A stretch of 64,000 nucleotides of DNA from Natronobacterium texcoconense (GTDB taxonomy: Archaea > Halobacteriota > Halobacteria > Halobacteriales > Natrialbaceae), in assembly GCF_900104065.1 (NCBI RefSeq), contig NZ_FNLC01000002.1, positions 416,995-480,994 of the forward strand, read 5' to 3'. How positions within the stretch are numbered: position 1 is the first letter of the stretch; the number at the start of each line of letters is the position of its first letter. The notes beneath the pieces were generated by a model, which was not told where the DNA came from, searched no databases, and worked only from the letters and a program-made list of their open reading frames with translations. Shown piece by piece: positions 1 to 6,787 of the stretch. The position numbers and the translations under genes were made by a program.

Positions 1-557
1 GTCTCGATGGGGGTACTCGATCCGTGTCGACGCCGCATCGCCCGGTCGGTCGGAAGCGTCCGGACGGTCGGCTGGCACGCCAGCACCGTCTCGGTCTCGA
101 GGGAATCTGCAACCTCGGTCCCGCCGGCGAGGTCTCGAACGAGAACGGACGCCGGTTCGAACCGGTGAACGCCGTGGGTCGCGACCACGGTGTACGAGAA
201 CGTCGTCTCCTCGTCGGGGCCGAGTACCGCCGTGTGTCGAGCGGATCCGTCTTCCACGGAGAGCAGTCGGGGAACGCCATCCACGACGCGAAGATCGAAA
301 ACCGGCCGTCGACCGGCGTTTCGAACCGTTGTCGTGACCTCGACCGTCTCTCCGTGTGCGGGGTGGTCCGCGGAGACCGTTCGCTCGATCTCGAGGGTCG
401 TTCCGGACTTCGGCGCGAGGTGACCGTACGCCGCGAACACGAACGCGGGAACTGCCAACAGGAGCGTCGTCGGTTCCTCGAAGAAGACGCCCACACCGGC
501 CGCGAACAACCCGGCAACGAGAGGGACGTTCCACCGAACGGTGCGTCGTAGCGTCAC
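1..557 (-). CDS. DUF58 domain protein, N-terminal part (cut by window start)
   Basis: Read directly from the minus strand: a GTG start whose frame stays open to base 1. It overlaps the stop of the gene before it by four bases (GTGA) and has a strong Shine-Dalgarno (AGGAGGTGA) just upstream. The N-terminus has two hydrophobic segments (about residues 8-45), then a beta-rich extracellular-type region that includes SADHPAHGETVEV and VRNAGRRPVFDLRVVDG. This is the usual architecture of haloarchaeal DUF58 proteins: membrane anchor, CARDB/DUF11-like domain, then the DUF58 (VWA-like) domain, which lies outside the window. DUF58 proteins usually sit beside MoxR AAA ATPases and DUF4129 proteins and are thought to act in assembly or quality control of surface proteins. 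The DUF4129 gene upstream supports the call. Confidence 0.75.
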   Translation of the reverse strand, partial: MTLRRTVRWNVPLVAGLFAAGVGVFFEEPTTLLLAVPAFVFAAYGHLAPKSGTTLEIERTVSADHPAHGETVEVTTTVRNAGRRPVFDLRVVDGVPRLLSVEDGSARHTAVLGPDEETTFSYTVVATHGVHRFEPASVLVRDLAGGTEVADSLETETVLACQPTVRTLPTDRAMRRRHGSSTPIE

Positions 558-1141
558 CGATCGTTCACCTCCTGTTCGGCAAGCACCAGTACCGCCTGCA
601 CCGTTCGTCGCAGCCGTCGAGTGAACCGAAGCCGATCGATCGCCAACTCGAGACGGGTTCCCTCCCGATCCGGATCGGCTCGGACGAACTTGGCTGCGAT
701 CGGATCGTTCGTCCACGTTCCGTTCTCGAGCATTGCTTCGGCTGTTGCCTGGTCACAGTCGGACCTGTGGACGAGCGTTCGAACGATGGTTTCGCGCAGT
801 TGCTCTCGAAGTCGACGGCGACGGCTTTGCGGCAGCGACACCGGCCAGCGACGATCGACGATTCGTTCGACATCGCGTCCCGGAACCGGTGTCGTCGGAA
901 CCTGTTCGGGGACGGTCGGTTCGGTCTCCGACGGGTCCTGCAGGGACCAGACACCGAGCGGAACCAGTGAAAACGCAAGCAGGAAAAACAGCGTGAAGGT
1001 CGCGGCAAGGAAGTGCTCGCCAGTCCACGGCCACTGAATCGCCGCAGCCGCGGTCGAGCTCACTACGAGAGCGAGCCCTGCGGCGAACGACAGGAGTCCT
1101 CCCGCAACGAGCGTCGTTCGAACGATAGCAATCGACCGCAT
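554..1141 (-). CDS. Small membrane protein of the DUF58/DUF4129 operon
   Basis: 195 residues. Two transmembrane helices occupy about residues 10-35 and 45-67. A cytosolic, basic and helical region rich in Arg follows. I recognise no catalytic motif. The protein is sandwiched between a DUF4129 protein (stop and start overlap by one base, TGATG) and the DUF58 gene (four-base overlap), so it is almost certainly co-translated with them. Small two-TM proteins of this kind are regular members of haloarchaeal MoxR/DUF58/DUF4129 operons, and the function is unknown. Confidence comes from coding context rather than from a recognised domain. Confidence 0.8.
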   Translation of the reverse strand: MRSIAIVRTTLVAGGLLSFAAGLALVVSSTAAAAIQWPWTGEHFLAATFTLFFLLAFSLVPLGVWSLQDPSETEPTVPEQVPTTPVPGRDVERIVDRRWPVSLPQSRRRRLREQLRETIVRTLVHRSDCDQATAEAMLENGTWTNDPIAAKFVRADPDREGTRLELAIDRLRFTRRLRRTVQAVLVLAEQEVNDR

Positions 1142-1833
1142 CAGTCCTCACGGGATTCGTCCGCGTCAGTTTCGGCTCGATTTCGAGACGGCGATTCCTG
1201 GCGGTCCGGTCCGTACCGTGTTTCCCTGAACCGCCGCGTGACGGTCTCGACGTACGACTCGTTGTATCCGTCGTCGACGGCTGCGGTCGCCCACTCCGCT
1301 GGCGTCCGAGATCGGGGACGGCTCGCGTCGATCCCCTCGATCATCTCGAGCCACTCCCGACCGACGTCGTCCGGCGCGGTTTCGGGGGGCCAGGGATCGG
1401 ACGCCGTCTCGCTTCCCGTCGGTTCTCGAACCCACCACCGGGGATTCACTACGGCGTTCGCAGACATGAGCGTCAACGACTGGAGTCGGCGTCGAGAGAA
1501 CACGCCAGCGGCAACCACGAGAAGGACGACGAGACCGAGAAGAGCGACGAGATACGCGGCGTTTACGACGGCGACAAACACTTCGAGAGCCGATCCGGGT
1601 GCGGAAGCGGGCGTAGCTGGCTCGAGGTCGATCCCGAACACGCCAAGCACTGCGTCGAGAACGACCATCAACGCGGCGAGGAGTGATAGTCCCGACCCGT
1701 CGCCGTGTTCTCCCTCCAGGCCCGGTGCCGGGGACGACGATATCGACGCCGTCTCGAGTGCCGTCGCCGAGAGGCCAAGCGCGACGGCGGCGAGAAGCGC
1801 CGATCCAGCGACGACGGTTCGTTCGAACCGCAT
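1141..1833 (-). CDS. DUF4129 domain membrane protein
   Basis: About 230 residues from the ATG at 1833 (start of MRFERTVVAGSALLA). An upstream in-frame start at 1989 would add about 52 low-complexity Arg-rich residues and is less likely. Hydrophobic helices lie near residues 5-25, 45-65 and 90-115. The C-terminus carries the DUF4129 signature, with WATAAVDDGYN followed by VETVTRRFRETRYG. DUF4129 is found as the C-terminal domain of TgpA-type transglutaminases and as a stand-alone partner of DUF58/MoxR proteins. First gene of the minus-strand operon that continues through the DUF58 gene. A T-rich TATA-like element lies about 30-40 bases upstream (around 1865-1875). Confidence 0.8.
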   Translation of the reverse strand: MRFERTVVAGSALLAAVALGLSATALETASISSSPAPGLEGEHGDGSGLSLLAALMVVLDAVLGVFGIDLEPATPASAPGSALEVFVAVVNAAYLVALLGLVVLLVVAAGVFSRRRLQSLTLMSANAVVNPRWWVREPTGSETASDPWPPETAPDDVGREWLEMIEGIDASRPRSRTPAEWATAAVDDGYNESYVETVTRRFRETRYGPDRQESPSRNRAETDADESRED

Positions 1834-2130
1834 TTCATTCGATGGTTTCGTGGCAACACACAAAAATGTGCTCACGGCGACCGAGTGTGTTCGCTCGGCA
1901 GGGACAGCGTCGACGAGACCCACGGCAACAGGGGGCCGGCGACAGGAACGTCGAGAACGCGGGCGTGCGAAGGTGGTGCGCTGACCCATCGTCTCGTCGT
2001 GATAGAACCGAAGTTCCCTGACGGCAGAATCTCGAGGCCGAACGCCTTGAGGGAATCACAGTACCGATTCGTCCACTCGACACAAGATGTAACCTGAATG
2101 TCGTCGAACGGCCAGTCGTGAGACTGCCGG
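1834..2130. other. Intergenic region, no gene assigned
   Basis: About 300 bases between the DUF4129 gene and the stop of the permease gene. It holds the presumed promoter of the DUF4129 operon near 1860-1880. On the minus strand around 2000-2110 a frame reads like protein (for example SCVEWTNRYCDSLKAFG) but has no plausible start or family match, so I leave it unassigned. It could be a decayed gene fragment. Confidence 0.5.
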
Positions 2131-3804
2131 TCACTCGAGGACGTACCGGTCGAACCGCTCGACTGCGTACAGGTAGGCGACCGGCGGTGCGATCAGGCCG
2201 ACGATCAGGACGGTCCAGGCGACGGTCGAGACGGTTCCCGGCGTTATACCTGCCATTTCAGCAGAGATCGGCGTGAACTCGAGCAGTACCGAACTGAGTT
2301 CTGCGATGGGTTCTGCGGCGTCGGTGTAGATGATTCCCGCACTGGAAGCCGGGAAGACGATCCCGGCCGTGTAGAGCATGAACGCCGACTTACTCGGCAT
2401 CACCGCCTCGCGGTTGTTGGTGATCTTGACGCTGCCGAACCGCGGGAAGGCTGAGCCGACGCCGACCGCAAGCGCCGGCGACGCGACCGCTCCCACGATG
2501 GTTCCGACGAGCAGGACCGCCGTCGCCTCGAGCGAGAGCGGACTCGCGAAACCGGCGACGAGTGCGACGACGACAGCGATCGGGATTCCGACGAGCGAAC
2601 TGGCGATCATCCGGCCGCGGATCGCGTCTCGGCCGGAGAGCGTCGAGGTCAGCACGGCTGGCAGCGCCCGCCCGAGATCACCCAGCGGGTTCAGCGTGAA
2701 TAGAACGCCGGTACCCCAGACGACGTACAGACACAGCAGGACTGCCACGTACGGCGGTAGCGCCCCGGTCTGGATGATATCCTGCACGAAAAACAGCACG
2801 CCGAACAGGGGGTAGGCGACGTAGGCAAGCCGGATCGGTGCCCGACGGGTACGCCGGATCGCCGCCACCGTCACCGACCGGACCGGCCGCGAGAATCCGG
2901 ACGCAAGGGCGGCCGCGAGGCGACTCGAGGAGTCTGTCCCCGAACTCGACACCGTCTCGTCGCCGGTCCGTGCTGGGTCGGCGAACCAGTGCATGCGGGC
3001 GGAGGGAATCGCGACGGCGACGGCCAGCGCCGTGACGATGGGTACGGCGAGGAGCGTGGCGATTACGTGCGTGCTCGAGGTAGTGACGTTCGGAATCGCG
3101 AGCAACAACAGGTAGCCCGGCCAACCTAGCGGGCCGTCACCGAGCATCGAAAACAGTCCGACGGTGATCGCGTCGAACCAGCCGACGGCGATCGAGCCGA
3201 AGTACGCCAGTCCGATCAGGAAGACGAGCGGCGTCCGGTAGCGCGCGATCGGCTCGTAGACGGTTATCAGGTGTCGAAACCAGATCCCGAGGACGAAGCC
3301 GACGGGAACGGCGGTGACGAGCAACAGGGCGACGACGAACGGGGCGACGAGGATCGGCAGAACAGTTCCGGCTCCGGACGCGAACGCCGCAGCGAGGATC
3401 GTCGCCGGGAGGAGGATCCAGAGCGAGAACAGCAGGATCTCGGCACCGATCACGCCGACGACGACGTTTCTGAGTCGCGTCGTGAGCAACAGACAGGCCG
3501 GTTCGTCGACGTCGGCGGCCGCGGTCACGGCACGGACGGCGGCCATGACGACCAGAAACAGCCACGCGAGCGCGGCACCACCGGTCACCGCCTCGGTCGC
3601 GAGTTCGGCCGTCTCGGGGCCGAACTCGCTCGCGGCGACGGCCTCGCCGAGCGTCGGCAACAGGAAGAGCCCGATGGCCGTCATCGGTCCGAGCGCGAGC
3701 ACCGCGATGGCTGCCATCACGAGCAGTTTCGTCCGGTCGCCGCCGACCGACCGTAGCGTCCGCCGACACTCCGTGCGGGCAACGGTCGCGGCTGCTCCCT
3801 TCAT
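2131..3804 (-). CDS. Polytopic membrane protein, probable ABC-2-type exporter permease
   Basis: 557 residues with about 12 predicted membrane helices in two blocks separated by a hydrophilic Ser-rich stretch near residue 275 (DETVSSSGTDSSS). The layout, N-terminal TECRRTLRS segment and absence of enzyme motifs fit the haloarchaeal ABC-2-like permeases that export unknown substrates. The likely ATPase partner is the ABC ATPase at 5032, encoded divergently 1.2 kb away with an HtpX protease between them. The start at 3804 has a good Shine-Dalgarno (GGTGGTGA, about 6 bases upstream) and overlaps the stop of a 19-codon upstream reading frame (ATGA). Substrate unknown. The pairing with the ATPase is inference. 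Confidence 0.72.
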   Translation of the reverse strand: MKGAAATVARTECRRTLRSVGGDRTKLLVMAAIAVLALGPMTAIGLFLLPTLGEAVAASEFGPETAELATEAVTGGAALAWLFLVVMAAVRAVTAAADVDEPACLLLTTRLRNVVVGVIGAEILLFSLWILLPATILAAAFASGAGTVLPILVAPFVVALLLVTAVPVGFVLGIWFRHLITVYEPIARYRTPLVFLIGLAYFGSIAVGWFDAITVGLFSMLGDGPLGWPGYLLLLAIPNVTTSSTHVIATLLAVPIVTALAVAVAIPSARMHWFADPARTGDETVSSSGTDSSSRLAAALASGFSRPVRSVTVAAIRRTRRAPIRLAYVAYPLFGVLFFVQDIIQTGALPPYVAVLLCLYVVWGTGVLFTLNPLGDLGRALPAVLTSTLSGRDAIRGRMIASSLVGIPIAVVVALVAGFASPLSLEATAVLLVGTIVGAVASPALAVGVGSAFPRFGSVKITNNREAVMPSKSAFMLYTAGIVFPASSAGIIYTDAAEPIAELSSVLLEFTPISAEMAGITPGTVSTVAWTVLIVGLIAPPVAYLYAVERFDRYVLE

Positions 3805-3860
3805 CGCCGCTCACCACCCGTGATTCGACGTGTAACACGACGACGGGGAAACAGTTCCAT
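3801..3860 (-). CDS. Possible 19-residue upstream ORF / leader peptide
   Basis: Reads MELFPRRRVTRRITGGERR then TGA. The TGA overlaps the ATG of the permease (ATGA). A TATA-like AT-rich element at 3884-3897 would put the transcript start at or next to this ATG, so the mini-ORF would be translated as a leaderless message. It also contains the permease Shine-Dalgarno (GGTGGTGA). It may be a genuine leader peptide coupling translation to the permease, or simply an untranslated leader. Confidence 0.3.
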   Translation of the reverse strand: MELFPRRRVTRRITGGERR

Positions 3861-3883
3861 GGTAGGGACGGCGTGGCGACGCC

Positions 3884-3897
3884 AGTAAACGTTTTGG
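3884..3897 (-). promoter_or_regulatory. TATA-like element for the permease transcript
   Basis: On the minus strand it reads CAAAACGTTTACTG, centred about 28-30 bases before the ATG at 3860. That is the normal archaeal distance from TATA box to transcript start. Confidence 0.4.
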
Positions 3898-3935
3898 ATC
3901 GCTGTCACTCCTCGAAGCATTTCATCGACGTACTC

Positions 3936-4916
3936 TCACGTCTCCCGGTCGCGCTCGAGTTCTCGCAACGAGTCGATTCGGTCTTCCGTCGGCGGATGCG
4001 TCGTGAACAGCCAGCGGCCGATCCGGTGGAGTCGTTTCCGGAGCCACCAGTAGGATGGCTCTCTGTCGCCGTCCGGCCCGAGCATGACCTTCTCGAGTTC
4101 CCGTGGCTCGAGCGGGAGGATCGACAGCGACGAGACTCCCGACGCCTCGCGGAGGTCGCGGTTCGGCGTGTCGGTGATCTCCTGGTCGAGTCGCCCGAGT
4201 GCGCTGGCGAGGACGGCCGGCGAGCCCGTCGCTTTCGCCGCGGCGCGATCCGCTGCTCGCTCGCGGACTCTCGAGAGGCGAGCCGTGATCGCTCGTCCGA
4301 CGATCCAGAAGACGTTCGAGAGGAGCGCAAGCGGGACGAGGACGATTATGCCCCAGCCTGGGTTTTCGATCTCCGCGAGCCGCGAGCGGAGCCCGTCGGC
4401 GAGTACGACGGGGAGCGAGACGGCCGTGACGACCATCGCGTCCCGATTCTTGACGTGTGCGAGTTCGTGTGCGATCACGGCCTCGAGTTCGTCGTCCTCG
4501 AGCGTTCGTATCGTTCCGGTCGAGAGCACCAGGTGGACGTTCTCCGGCCGGAAGCCGACGGCGAGTGCCTCGGGTGCGTCCCGTCCAGAGACGGCGATCG
4601 TCGGCATCGGAACGTCGAGCTGGGCGGCGACCCGCGTCGTCAGCTGGTACAGCTCCGGTGCCTCCTCTTCGTCCACCGGATGGGCGTCCGCGAGTCGCTC
4701 GATCGTCTCGAGATGCATATACTCGAGATAGCCGATCGAAAGCAGCGTCACGGTCGTAATTGCGAACGCGACCTGGGACGGGAACTGTGCGCCGAACGAG
4801 GCGAGGAGGACGTAGAAGACGGCCCAGACGCCGACGAGGAACCCGATCGTCACTACCACGAGGCCGACGAGGGCGGCGATCATTCGTCCCTGGAGCCCGA
4901 TCGAACTGGAGGACAT
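3936..4916 (-). CDS. htpX: HtpX-like M48 family membrane metalloprotease
   Basis: 326 residues from the ATG at 4916; an in-frame ATG at 4943 is possible but lies inside the presumed promoter. Two membrane helices (about 12-38 and 45-62) precede the catalytic domain. The zinc motif HELAH is at about residues 150-154, with a downstream Glu in RERAADRAAA as the likely third ligand. A second hydrophobic pair lies near 165-205. M48/HtpX proteases degrade misfolded membrane proteins and act at the cytoplasmic membrane. Encoded divergently from the ABC ATPase and upstream of the permease. A T-rich TATA box (4940-4948) sits about 28 bases from the start, so the mRNA is probably leaderless. Confidence 0.92.
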   Translation of the reverse strand: MSSSSIGLQGRMIAALVGLVVVTIGFLVGVWAVFYVLLASFGAQFPSQVAFAITTVTLLSIGYLEYMHLETIERLADAHPVDEEEAPELYQLTTRVAAQLDVPMPTIAVSGRDAPEALAVGFRPENVHLVLSTGTIRTLEDDELEAVIAHELAHVKNRDAMVVTAVSLPVVLADGLRSRLAEIENPGWGIIVLVPLALLSNVFWIVGRAITARLSRVRERAADRAAAKATGSPAVLASALGRLDQEITDTPNRDLREASGVSSLSILPLEPRELEKVMLGPDGDREPSYWWLRKRLHRIGRWLFTTHPPTEDRIDSLRELERDRET

Positions 4917-4938
4917 ACGCGTTCGATCGAACCGACCG

Positions 4939-5008
4939 TTCAAAAACGTGACCGGTTCAGTCGGCCGTGACCACCGACGATATCTGACAACGAGGTGTAG
5001 TATTTAAC
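4939..5008. promoter_or_regulatory. Divergent promoter region htpX / ABC ATPase
   Basis: Two TATA-like boxes face away from each other. GTATTTAA at 5000-5007 lies about 28 bases before the ATG at 5032. The T-run at 4942-4946 (minus strand CGTTTTTGAAC) lies about 28 bases before the ATG at 4916. Both genes therefore appear leaderless. Confidence 0.55.
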
Positions 5009-5031
5009 TGACGGCGACCGTAACGGACCGT

Positions 5032-5817
5032 ATGACCGCCCGCGACTACCCCGCGATAGCGACGGACGGACTGACGAAACGGTACGGCGAGACGACCGCC
5101 GTCGCCGACCTCGACCTCGAGGTCGACCGGGGTACCGTCTACGGCTTTCTCGGACCCAACGGCGCGGGGAAGACGACGACGATGCGGATATTGACGACGC
5201 TGACTCGGCCGACCGACGGGACCGCGCACGTGGCGGGACATCCGATCACCGACCGCGAAGCCGTCACGCCACACATCGGCTACCTGCCCGAGGAGCCGCC
5301 GATCTACGACGAACTCAGCGGTCGCGAGCAACTCGAGTACGTCGCTGGCCTCCGAAACCTCCCCGAAGACGACACGAGCGAACGTATCGAGTCGCTGCTC
5401 GAGCGATTCGGCCTTCGCGACGACGCCGACAAGCGCATCGAGGAGTACTCGAAAGGGATGCGCCAGAAGGTCGGCGTCATCCAGGCCGTCCTCCACGAAC
5501 CCGCAGTCGCTTTCCTTGACGAACCCACGAGCGGACTCGATCCCCGCGCCGCCCGGACGATGCGGAACACCATCGCCGAACTCGCTGACCGGGAGATGAC
5601 GATCTTCCTCTCGACGCACATCCTCCCCGTCGTCGACGAACTGGCGGACGTCATCGGCGTCCTCCACGACGGCCGACTCGTCGCGGAGGGCGACCCCGAG
5701 ACGCTGAAATCCCGCGCCGAGACCGGTAAAGCGCGGAGTCTCGAGGACGCCTTCCTCGAGGTAACCCGCGAGTCGCCCGGAACCGAGGACGTGGCGGCCG
5801 GAGCGCCCCCAGAGTGA
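5032..5817 (+). CDS. ABC transporter ATP-binding protein (NatA/CcmA-like)
   Basis: 261 residues, a complete ABC nucleotide-binding domain. Walker A GPNGAGKTTT is at about residues 41-50, the signature region YSKGMRQKV follows near 140, Walker B is in VAFLDEPTSGLDP, and the H-loop is STHILPV. The length and drug/Na+-exporter-like sequence fit the NatA/DRA class that energises ABC-2 permeases. The likely permease partner is the gene ending at 2131, but the subunits are in different transcription units, so this is inference from proximity. Leaderless promoter with TATA at 5000-5007. Confidence 0.93.
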   Translation: MTARDYPAIATDGLTKRYGETTAVADLDLEVDRGTVYGFLGPNGAGKTTTMRILTTLTRPTDGTAHVAGHPITDREAVTPHIGYLPEEPPIYDELSGREQLEYVAGLRNLPEDDTSERIESLLERFGLRDDADKRIEEYSKGMRQKVGVIQAVLHEPAVAFLDEPTSGLDPRAARTMRNTIAELADREMTIFLSTHILPVVDELADVIGVLHDGRLVAEGDPETLKSRAETGKARSLEDAFLEVTRESPGTEDVAAGAPPE

Positions 5818-5875
5818 CCGTCGTCTCCGAACGTGCTTGCGAACCTACAAATGGTTCGGTGAGGAAGTCTCGCGT

Positions 5876-6709
5876 ATGAATTCCCCGCTCGACGGTAACG
5901 CACCCTCGCTCGGCACGATCACAGCCGGGCTCGTCGGTGGTGCCGGAAACGCCGCCGTCGTCCTCGCACTGTACGCCCGTGCCGAGTATCCCGTGCTCGA
6001 GTCGGTGACAGCGACGACGTTCCTGGCGCTCGGAGCGTTCGCCGTCGGCTTCGTCCCGCTGTTTCTCGCGGCCTATACTCGACTGTTCGCGCCCGCAGTC
6101 GGCTTGCTCGCAGTCGTTGTCGGAACCGTCTATCTCGAGTTCACGACGCCGATGCCCGAGTGGAGTGAGATGGGTGACTACGTCATCGTCGACGGCCCGA
6201 CGCACGTGAGCAGTTACGCGAACACCTGGTACGTCTGGCTGGCGCTCGCGGCAGTCGTGGCCGTTGCGGAGTTCGGGATTCGGCGACGATACGGTATCGC
6301 CGACGGACGACTTCGGAACCTGACGGACTGGCCGCTTTCGCGGACCGCCCGCTACACAGTCGTCCTCGGGACTGCGGCGCTCGTCGGCGCTGGAACGTCG
6401 CTGCTGGTCGTCCGGTCCGGAGTCCAGCCGTCACCGTTCGTGTCCGTCGTCTTCGCGTTCGCGGCCGCCGCCACTGCGGTACCGATCGCGGCGCTGTTCG
6501 AGGACGGCGCACTTCTGCCACTCGCGCTCTTCGCACTGGTGCCGTACTTCCTGGTCCTCGAGGTGTTCGTCACGACCGACAGCCCCGTCCACATTCTCCT
6601 CTTCGGTCCCCACGCCGTCGTCCTCGCGGTCGTCTGGTGGCTCGAGCGGACTGCCAGGAAGCGTCTCGGCGGAGCAGACGGCGGAGCGACCGACGAACGA
6701 CCCGCGTGA
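5876..6709 (+). CDS. Haloarchaeal polytopic membrane protein, unknown function
   Basis: About 277 residues from the ATG at 5876 (MNSPLDGNAPS). A TTG at 5837 is in frame but overlaps the TATA-like CCTACAAATG (5844-5853), which is at the right distance for a leaderless start at 5876. About seven to eight hydrophobic helices run through the length, and a short hydrophilic tail (ARKRLGGADGG) closes the protein. No conserved enzymatic motif recognised. It follows the ABC ATPase on the same strand by about 60 bases but seems to have its own promoter. Confidence 0.75.
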   Translation: MNSPLDGNAPSLGTITAGLVGGAGNAAVVLALYARAEYPVLESVTATTFLALGAFAVGFVPLFLAAYTRLFAPAVGLLAVVVGTVYLEFTTPMPEWSEMGDYVIVDGPTHVSSYANTWYVWLALAAVVAVAEFGIRRRYGIADGRLRNLTDWPLSRTARYTVVLGTAALVGAGTSLLVVRSGVQPSPFVSVVFAFAAAATAVPIAALFEDGALLPLALFALVPYFLVLEVFVTTDSPVHILLFGPHAVVLAVVWWLERTARKRLGGADGGATDERPA

Positions 6710-6753
6710 CCCGCCGCTCCCGTCGCGTGTTCGCTCGAGCGGAACCCACTCCG

Positions 6754-6764
6754 ATACCCTAAAG
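6754..6764 (+). promoter_or_regulatory. TATA-like element upstream of folCP
   Basis: ATACCCTAAAG is centred about 28 bases before the ATG at 6788, consistent with a leaderless transcript. Confidence 0.4.
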
Positions 6765-6787
6765 CGGCCGGACAGGTTGGTTCGAAT

